Source: Acidimicrobiales bacterium
Lineage (GTDB): Bacteria; Actinomycetota; Acidimicrobiia; Acidimicrobiales; SZUA-35
Direction: 5' to 3'
Length of the DNA stretch: 64,000 nt
Assembly (NCBI GenBank): GCA_041394265.1
Contig: JAWKIO010000005.1
Location: 434,001 to 498,000 of the forward strand
In this document: piece by piece, positions 58,276 to 64,000 of the stretch
Numbering within the stretch: position 1 is the first letter of the stretch
Layout: the number at the start of each line of letters is the position of its first letter
The notes under the pieces: generated by a model
Told to the model about the DNA's origin: nothing
Seen by the model: the letters and a program-made list of their open reading frames with translations, nothing else
The model's database searches: none
Position numbers and translations under genes: made by a program

Positions 58276-61200
58276 CGTTCGGTGTCCTCGATCGAGTCTT
58301 GCACCCACCCGTCGGGATCGAACTGGAGGCGGCGGCGGATCGTCACCCCTTCGGCATCGGACTTCGCTTCGGCGTGTTCACCACGATCGCGAGGACAGAC
58401 CGAGTCGAACTCGCAGTAGGCGCACCCGGCGTTGGTCTGGAAGTAGGTGTCCCAGTCGCCGGGCTCGGCGGCGAAGCTGCCGGCATCGATGCCGTCGGTG
58501 ATCGCGGCGAGGACATCGACGAACCGTTGACGGTGCGCCGGCTCCCAGGCGTAGCCCCGTAGCTCCTTGCCTGCCGGCGCCTCGACCACCCAGTAGTTGG
58601 CAACGGCACCGTCGAGACCGGTGTGCTGCATGGCCGCTTCGGCGTAGAGGCCGAGCTGCAGGGTGGTGCCGGCCAGCACCGGATCGACGACGGGGTTGGT
58701 CCTGGTGGGCATGAGGCCCTCGTACTTGCGGCCTTTGCCCGACTTGTAGTCGGTGACGATGGCGTGACCATTGGCCGAGACGTCGACCCGATCGGCCAAA
58801 CCCCGGAAGGCGACGGTGCGCCCGTTGGGCAGGTCGATCTCGACTGGCGGACGATCGGCGAGTCCGAACGCCAGCTCGACGTCGGTGGGCGTGGCGGCGT
58901 GGGTCGCCCGGAACCGGTTGTCTGCATCGAGAAAGCGGTCGAGGACGTCGCGGAGATCGTCTCGCCGCACCTGCCAGTGCAGCGCACGACCGGTGCGCCC
59001 TCGGGCCTCCACTGCGGCGAACTCGTCGTCGGCGATCTCATGGAGTCGTCGGCGCTGTTCCGCCGACCACGGCTCGGACGGGGCCGGCGCTCCCGCCGTG
59101 ATCGCCTCGTCGATGAAGCGTTCGAGCACCGTGTGGAGCAGGGAGCCTCGATCCATGGCGGTGATGTCGTCGAGGTGCTCGGGGTCGTCTCGGTCGGCGA
59201 GTTCGAGTACGTAGGACAGGAAGTACTTGAACCCGCAGGCGGCCCAGGTCTCGAGCCTCGACGGCGACAGCGATCGCCCGCTACTGGTCGGCACGTCGTG
59301 GCCGGCGAGGTTGCCGTCGAACTCGGTGAAGTCGGTGCCGGACCGTGCCCGCTGGAGATCGAGCCCACGGCGCACGTCGAGGGAGATGGGGTGGTCGCCG
59401 GCCCAGCCTCCGTGGTCGACATACTCGGCAACGACGGCGAGGTCTCGGTCGCCGAGCGAGGCTGCCTCACCGGAGCGCCTGATGCCTGACGCATGCGAGC
59501 CGACGGCGTCGACCACGCTCGCGTCGAGCTGGTCGAAGTCGGTGGCGTAGACGGTGCGCCCGCCGAGGGCCGAGGCGGAGTCGAGCAGCCAGCGAGACGG
59601 CAGCGAGCGACGGCTCGAGCGCAGGCTCCCCCGGGGGAAGGTGAGGGTGGCGGCACCGGCCGGCGCCGCAGCGAGGGCGGCGAGGAACGCCCGATGTTGA
59701 TGTTGCAGGCGCATGGCCTTGGTTTCGAGCTGGTCGATCGAGGCGATGCGCACGTCGTCGGAGAGCCGAGCACCGTCGGTGCGCAGCTTCTCCATCGACG
59801 CCATCCGCACCTCGTCGGGCAGGACGGCGTCGTCGCGTCGAGGCACGGGAAGGATCCCCTCGGCGGCGCCCAACACGAACACGGCGTCGAGGTCGTGGCC
59901 GACGGCGCTCGACAGCGGCCCGAAGAGGACGCCCTCACCGAACCGGCCGTGCCGCCCTCGGGCGACGTCGAGTTCGGAGCGCAGTGCCCGCTGGAACACT
60001 TCGGCGGACGGCTGCGGTTCGATGGCGTCGAGGCTCGACAACCGAACGAGCGCGGCCTCCACTCGCTCGAATGCGGCCTGCTCGGGTTCAGGCCAGGAGC
60101 TGTGGCGATGTTCGGCGCCGAGCAGCCAGGTGAGGAGCTGTTGGGCCGCGCTGCTCATGTCGGCCCACGACGACGCTCGACGGACCGCGTCGACTCGCTG
60201 GTGGAGCGAGTCGACGAAGACCTGCAGGCGTTCGAGGTCGGCCCGTCGGTCGGTGACGCGACCACGCTGCCATGTGTTGCGCGGCGACGTGGGGTCGTCC
60301 TCGTTGTCGAGCGACGCCAGACGATCGACCAAGGCCGCGTCGAGGGCGGCGAGCTTGGCCTTCCAGTCGGACAGGTCGCGAACGACACCGGCGTCACGAG
60401 TGAGATCGTCCCAGGTGGTGGGCAGGGCACGTTCGTCGCCGACGCCGATCGGTCCACCGGCGACGAGCGCCATCACCCGGTCGCGGCGCCACCGCTCCCC
60501 CGGCAGCTGGAGGGCCGCCAACAACGTGCGCCCGGCGACCGAGTCGCGCAGTCGACGGTGGTCGGGACCGTTGGCCGGAATGTCGGAGGCCGCGAACTGC
60601 TGCTCGATGATGCGAACGTAAGGATCGGGAGCCGGGTAGAAGACGCCGATCCGATGGAACGGAATGGGGTTGCCGCCACTGGCCTCGTTGCCGCTCGCCG
60701 CCAACTCGAGAATCGCGGACGCGACCATCCGCACCTCTTCCGGTGCATCGGTGACCGAGATGATCCGGCCGGCCGTGGCGGGCCGGGCGACCTCGAGGGC
60801 GCGAGCCGGTGGTCGTACGACGCCGGCCGCTTCGCAGCTCCGCAGCACGGGTTCGTCGGCGTCGGCATCACCGGTGACGCCCAGGATCACCGATGCCGAC
60901 GATGCTTCGTGGAGGACACGATCGAGGAAGCGGCCGATGGCGGGGGTGACCGTTGCCGGGAGATACCAGACCACATGGCCGAGCGCCTGCACCCGCTCGG
61001 CGAGATCGGGACGGTCGGCGGCGGCCGATGCCAGGTCGTGTTCGGTGTGGAAGCCGGTGAGATGGCTCGCAATCGCTCGGTAGTACGCCACTGCGTGTTG
61101 CGCCGAGCTGGAGGCGAGCTCAGCAATCGCTTCGATGCCGATGTCGTCGACGTTGGACAGCTCGGCGAACAGCGCCGCCAGCGCCGCCTCGGTGGCCTGG

Positions 61201-61529
61201 TGGTCGGCCACCCGAGCGTAGGGTCCGGGCTGTTCACGCAATACGAGGCGAACGGCGGCGCCGAGCACCGGGTTGGTGATGGGGCGACGGTCGAGCAGGA
61301 GGTCGGCGCCGATCAGCTCGACCAACTGGAACGGGGTGACGAACGAGACGTTGGCGATGCCGCGACCGGCCGAACCCAACAGACGCCGGGCCGACAGTCC
61401 CACGAAGTTGCTGGCGACCACGACCGTGACGGGTGCGAGCGCTCGATCGGCCTTGGCGTCGGCAATCACCTGACGGAGGGCGTCGGTGGCGGGGCGGCCG
61501 TAGGGAACGATGTGGGAGGGCTCGATCAC
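58272..61529 (-). CDS. addB: AddB-like nuclease subunit with iron-sulfur cysteines
   Basis: A 1085-residue protein. The N-terminal half is helicase-like but has no Walker A glycine-rich loop. The C-terminal nuclease has FRGLADRVDVSANGHAIVTDYKSGKG, giving the active-site Asp-Asp-Tyr-Lys set. Four cysteines (WAACGFKYF and GCAYC ... VCP) match the AddB [4Fe-4S] staple. This fits an AddAB-type pair rather than the two-motor AdnAB of mycobacteria. The GTG at 61529 is preceded by TACGAT six bases upstream. The frame continues upstream through the intergenic region, but that part has no coding character. Confidence 0.88.
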   Translation of the reverse strand: MIEPSHIVPYGRPATDALRQVIADAKADRALAPVTVVVASNFVGLSARRLLGSAGRGIANVSFVTPFQLVELIGADLLLDRRPITNPVLGAAVRLVLREQPGPYARVADHQATEAALAALFAELSNVDDIGIEAIAELASSSAQHAVAYYRAIASHLTGFHTEHDLASAAADRPDLAERVQALGHVVWYLPATVTPAIGRFLDRVLHEASSASVILGVTGDADADEPVLRSCEAAGVVRPPARALEVARPATAGRIISVTDAPEEVRMVASAILELAASGNEASGGNPIPFHRIGVFYPAPDPYVRIIEQQFAASDIPANGPDHRRLRDSVAGRTLLAALQLPGERWRRDRVMALVAGGPIGVGDERALPTTWDDLTRDAGVVRDLSDWKAKLAALDAALVDRLASLDNEDDPTSPRNTWQRGRVTDRRADLERLQVFVDSLHQRVDAVRRASSWADMSSAAQQLLTWLLGAEHRHSSWPEPEQAAFERVEAALVRLSSLDAIEPQPSAEVFQRALRSELDVARGRHGRFGEGVLFGPLSSAVGHDLDAVFVLGAAEGILPVPRRDDAVLPDEVRMASMEKLRTDGARLSDDVRIASIDQLETKAMRLQHQHRAFLAALAAAPAGAATLTFPRGSLRSSRRSLPSRWLLDSASALGGRTVYATDFDQLDASVVDAVGSHASGIRRSGEAASLGDRDLAVVAEYVDHGGWAGDHPISLDVRRGLDLQRARSGTDFTEFDGNLAGHDVPTSSGRSLSPSRLETWAACGFKYFLSYVLELADRDDPEHLDDITAMDRGSLLHTVLERFIDEAITAGAPAPSEPWSAEQRRRLHEIADDEFAAVEARGRTGRALHWQVRRDDLRDVLDRFLDADNRFRATHAATPTDVELAFGLADRPPVEIDLPNGRTVAFRGLADRVDVSANGHAIVTDYKSGKGRKYEGLMPTRTNPVVDPVLAGTTLQLGLYAEAAMQHTGLDGAVANYWVVEAPAGKELRGYAWEPAHRQRFVDVLAAITDGIDAGSFAAEPGDWDTYFQTNAGCAYCEFDSVCPRDRGEHAEAKSDAEGVTIRRRLQFDPDGWVQDSIEDTER

Positions 61530-61535
61530 GCTTCG

Positions 61536-61541
61536 ATCGTA
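61536..61541 (-). promoter_or_regulatory. -10 element of the addB-addA operon
   Basis: TACGAT on the minus strand, six bases before the GTG, predicts a leaderless transcript for the repair operon. No good -35 was found. Confidence 0.5.
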
Positions 61542-61591
61542 GGCGGGCCCTGTGACAGCCACGGACCACCGGCCCCCTACTGCCATCCTCT

Positions 61592-61616
61592 CGGCGTCGG
61601 GAACTCCCCGACGCCG
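61592..61616. terminator. Strong stem-loop in the sbcC-addB gap
   Basis: CGGCGTCGGG and CCCGACGCCG form a perfect 10-base-pair stem with a 5-base loop. It lies between the end of sbcC and the addB promoter, with no U-tract on either strand, so it may end the sbcC transcript or act in another way. Confidence 0.55.
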
Positions 61617-61673
61617 GCTCGGCGTTGATGGTCGAGGATGAAGCCACCGCACACCGGCCGGTCGAGGCTGGTG

Positions 61674-61737
61674 GGTGTTGTCCGCTGAGCTGGTTGCTCG
61701 ATGACCAGGGTTCGATTCCCTGCCGGCGGTCAACACC
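61674..61737 (+). other. tRNA-like element with a perfect T-arm
   Basis: CAGGG-TTCGATT-CCCTG (61706-61722) is a perfect T-arm with the internal B-box sequence. Just before it TGAGC-TGGTT-GCTCG resembles a D-arm. GGTGTTGTCCGC (61674-61685) pairs with GCGGTCAACACC (61726-61737) except for one T-T mismatch. There is no anticodon arm between the two hairpins, and no normal 7-base acceptor was found. The 262-base gap 61530-61791 otherwise holds only the stem-loop and the addB promoter. Confidence 0.45.
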
Positions 61738-61791
61738 TCCCAGCCGATTGCGACGATCGGAGGACACCGGGCTGAACACGCCCGCTGAGTG

Positions 61792-64000
61792 TCAGCGGGT
61801 CAGGCCGGAGCGGACGTCGTCGTCGAGCAAGGCCTCGCGGGCCTCGGCGTCGAGTTTGGTGATGGTGGATCCGAACAGATCGTCCTTGGTCACGCTGAAG
61901 ACGGTGTCGACGTATTCGGCGACCGGGTGTAGGTGTGAGATGAGCGCGACGAGCTTGCCGCCCCCGGCCACCGAGCCGAGCGTGTCGAGGGCGACGTCGA
62001 GCGCCGCCCCATCGAGCGAACCGAAACCCTCGTCGACGAAGACGGCGTCGAGCTTGCCTGCGCCCCGCGACGCGATCTCGACCAGGGCGAGCGCCAACGC
62101 CAGCGCCGCCTGGAATCGTTCGCCGCCGGACAAGGTGTCGGGGCTGCGGACCTCGCCCGAAGCGATGCGCACCACGCCGAAGTCGGGAACGAAGCCGTAG
62201 CGACCGTTCGAGATCGCCTTGAGCCGGCGCGTGGCCTCGCCGAGGAGTTCGACCTCTCGCATCGACACGAGATGATCGACGAAGTGTTGGTCTCGGAGGG
62301 ACTGGATCAGCAGCTCCAGGTTGGCCAGGTACGGCTGGCCGATGTCGAGCATGGCGTCGAGCCCGTCGGCCGCAGCGACCTGACGCTCGAGCACCTCGAT
62401 GTCGGCACGCGCCCGAGCGGCCTCGGCCCGCGCCGCACCTGCCTGGGCGTGCAACGAGCCGGCGTCGGCGACACCGGCCGATTCGAGCAGCGCAGAAAGC
62501 GCCGCGGCGGCGGCCTGCTGCTGAAGGGCGAGCTGTCCCCGAGCCGTGGCCACGGCGGCGGCGACGGGCTGCAATCGATCGACCAGTTCGCGGGCAGCGG
62601 GCACGAGGGTCTCGAGTTGGTCGAGCAGTACCGGCGTCGGTAGGGGCTCGGGCAATGGGTCGCTGCCGGTCGCATCGGCGAGAAACGGTTGGAGTTGCGC
62701 CGCCGTGGTCACCTGCTCGTTCAGGAGGCGAACGATGTCGCCGACCGGCGTGTTGACCGTCTCGACGGCTTCGGCACGGAGCTCGGCGAAGCGCTGCTTG
62801 GCGGCGGCCGCATCGGCATCGGCGGCGGCTGCGGCGGCAACGAGGGCTTCGAGTTCGATCACCATCGACTCGATGGCAGCTGCTCGTGCCTCGAGTTCTG
62901 CGGTCGGGGCGTCGCTGCCGATGAACCACGCCTCGGGGAGCCCATCGAGTTGGGTGCGTTGTGAGGCCCGCCGAGCACCGATCTGCTCCTGGCGGCGTTG
63001 ACAGGCGGCGAGGTCGCGCTCGTGCGCAGCAAGAGCCGCCGTACGCTCGGCGGCCGCTGCGATCTGCTGTCGTTCGGCGGCCGACGCCGTTGCCGTGGCG
63101 GCGTCGAGCGCCTCCCGGGCGGAATCGACGACGAGACGCACCGCACCAAGGGCGACGTCGGCATCGGTGGCGTCGGGATCGAGCGACAATGCGACGACCG
63201 CGGCTCTGGCCTCACCGACGGCCACGAGTGAACGATCCAGTGCGTCGCGGGCAGCGGCCAGTGCCTCGGCCCGGTGGGTGGCGGTGGTGTCGGCGGCCGT
63301 GACGGCGCGGCGAGCGGCCGCGACGGTGGCCTCGGCCGCCTCGACGTGTTGCGCTGCCGCATCGACGTCGGCGGCAACCGGCGGGGCGAAGTCGTGGGGC
63401 GTGGCTTGCCGGCACACCGGGCACGGGTCGCCAGCGGCGATCCCCTGAGCGGCGACGACGGCGGCGTTGGTTCGCATTGCCTCCTGTTGCTCCGCCTTGG
63501 CGGCGGCGAGTGCCGCCTCTGCCGTGGCGACGCTCGCTCCGGCGACCGCAGCTTCGGCGCGGGCGGTGTCTGCTGCTGACTGTGCCTCGTCGAGCGCCAG
63601 CCGATTCTTGGCAACGTGGTCGCCGAGTTCGCCGAGGGACAGCCAGGCTGCCGAGGCTTCGTCGAGGCGCTGGTTCGCTTCGCTGAGCTGTTCAGTTGCT
63701 CTTGCCACTTCGGCGGCGGCCGATGTGACGACATCGGTGATAGCGGCCGGTTCGTCGGGCGACGGAGCGTCGGCGCGCAGCTGGGCCAGCTCGGCTTCGA
63801 CACGCTCGGCCTCGTCGTCGAGTTCGGCCAGGATGGCCGACGACGAACGAAGCAACGAGATTGCCCCCCGAGCCTGTTGCTGGTCGGCGAATCCTCGGAG
63901 CAGCGCGGCTTGGCTCTCGACGGCGGCGTCTCGCCGGGCCTCGGCCTCGCGCTGGGTGGCGGTCAGCTGTTCTCGCTCGGCGAGTAGCTGCGCCCCACGG
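61792..64000 (-). CDS. sbcC: SbcC-like exonuclease subunit, 3' part
   Basis: The C-terminal 736 codons of an SMC-like ATPase; the frame is open at the right edge, so the N-terminal Walker A lies outside. A long Ala/Glu/Arg coiled coil flanks the zinc hook GDPCPVCRQ. The C-terminal lobe has LSGGERFQAALALALAL (ABC signature), DAVFVDEGFGSLDGA (Walker B) and ISHLH (H-loop). With SbcD it processes hairpins and protein-blocked DNA ends. It sits upstream of addB and addA, giving a repair neighbourhood. The coiled coil is unusually alanine-rich. Confidence 0.93.
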   Translation of the reverse strand, partial: RGAQLLAEREQLTATQREAEARRDAAVESQAALLRGFADQQQARGAISLLRSSSAILAELDDEAERVEAELAQLRADAPSPDEPAAITDVVTSAAAEVARATEQLSEANQRLDEASAAWLSLGELGDHVAKNRLALDEAQSAADTARAEAAVAGASVATAEAALAAAKAEQQEAMRTNAAVVAAQGIAAGDPCPVCRQATPHDFAPPVAADVDAAAQHVEAAEATVAAARRAVTAADTTATHRAEALAAARDALDRSLVAVGEARAAVVALSLDPDATDADVALGAVRLVVDSAREALDAATATASAAERQQIAAAAERTAALAAHERDLAACQRRQEQIGARRASQRTQLDGLPEAWFIGSDAPTAELEARAAAIESMVIELEALVAAAAAADADAAAAKQRFAELRAEAVETVNTPVGDIVRLLNEQVTTAAQLQPFLADATGSDPLPEPLPTPVLLDQLETLVPAARELVDRLQPVAAAVATARGQLALQQQAAAAALSALLESAGVADAGSLHAQAGAARAEAARARADIEVLERQVAAADGLDAMLDIGQPYLANLELLIQSLRDQHFVDHLVSMREVELLGEATRRLKAISNGRYGFVPDFGVVRIASGEVRSPDTLSGGERFQAALALALALVEIASRGAGKLDAVFVDEGFGSLDGAALDVALDTLGSVAGGGKLVALISHLHPVAEYVDTVFSVTKDDLFGSTITKLDAEAREALLDDDVRSGLTR

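Noticed and set aside
54772..61529. An anti-phage helicase-nuclease defence system
   Set aside because: Motif content and order match the housekeeping AddAB pair, next to sbcC; no defence marker genes are nearby.
61611..61730. A full tRNA with a long arm or intron ending at the T-arm
   Set aside because: The best 5' acceptor match has a mismatch at position 1, the length would be about 120 bases and no valid anticodon loop exists.

Overview
The window looks like the chromosome of a high-GC, free-living actinobacterium, probably of the Acidimicrobiia. The evidence is: strong GC bias in coding regions; the actinobacterial gene orders metG-tatD-rpf-rsmA-ispE and tRNA-Gln-glmU-like-prs-rplY(ctc)-pth; two tiny ribosomal proteins typical of actinobacteria (bS22-like at 30940 and bL37-like at 51916); a DUF222/HNH gene; and many CoA-dependent catabolic genes. 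The class-level assignment is inference. No rRNA, IS element, prophage or CRISPR array was seen. One clear tRNA is present.

Layout. 1-840: 3' part of a DUF222/HNH endonuclease. 906-3978: chemotaxis cluster cheB-cheR-cheY-cheX-like, without cheA, cheW or a receptor. 4072-15784: accessory metabolism, with an Ntn amidase, a GNAT, two convergent SDRs, a DUF169 protein, a secreted protein pair, an acyl-CoA dehydrogenase, a CoA-transferase, a nitronate monooxygenase and two tandem ROK regulators. 15810-19404: fatty-acid or aromatic-acid degradation operon (acyl-CoA dehydrogenase, acyl-CoA ligase, enoyl-CoA hydratase). 19494-22949: mfd. 22988-27117: VanZ-like protein and a membrane/lipoprotein operon built around a fused solute-binding/VWA protein. 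27171-37395: housekeeping block (pth, rplY, prs, degenerate glmU-like, tRNA-Gln, bS22-like, ispE, rsmA, rpf, tatD, metG, rmuC). 37486-47616: mixed metabolism and regulation, including a molybdopterin oxidoreductase, a PhnZ/MIOX-like HD protein, a GntR-DUF1648 operon with a readable operator, and a reduced P450 paired with a PEP-mutase-family protein. 47662-54778: rsmI, DUF192, ychF, a degenerate GGDEF-EAL protein, bL37-like, phosphohexomutase and a queuosine-salvage (Qng1) protein. 54772-64000: double-strand break repair, with AddA- and AddB-like subunits and the 3' part of SbcC.

Regulation. A recurring arrangement is a TANNNT -10 hexamer placed 6-8 bases before the start codon with no Shine-Dalgarno sequence. 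It is seen for mfd, addB, qng1, the GntR, HD, DUF2071 and P450 genes and others, and predicts leaderless transcripts. Genes inside operons instead have AAGGAG-type sites or overlap the previous stop by 1-8 bases.

Most notable items: the leaderless-promoter set; the GntR promoter/operator that runs up to the start codon; the SBP-VWA operon; a GlmU homologue that has lost its pyrophosphorylase signature and half its left-handed helix; a P450 lacking ExxR; a T-arm-containing tRNA-like element upstream of addB; and a nested inverted-repeat block at 38685-38790.
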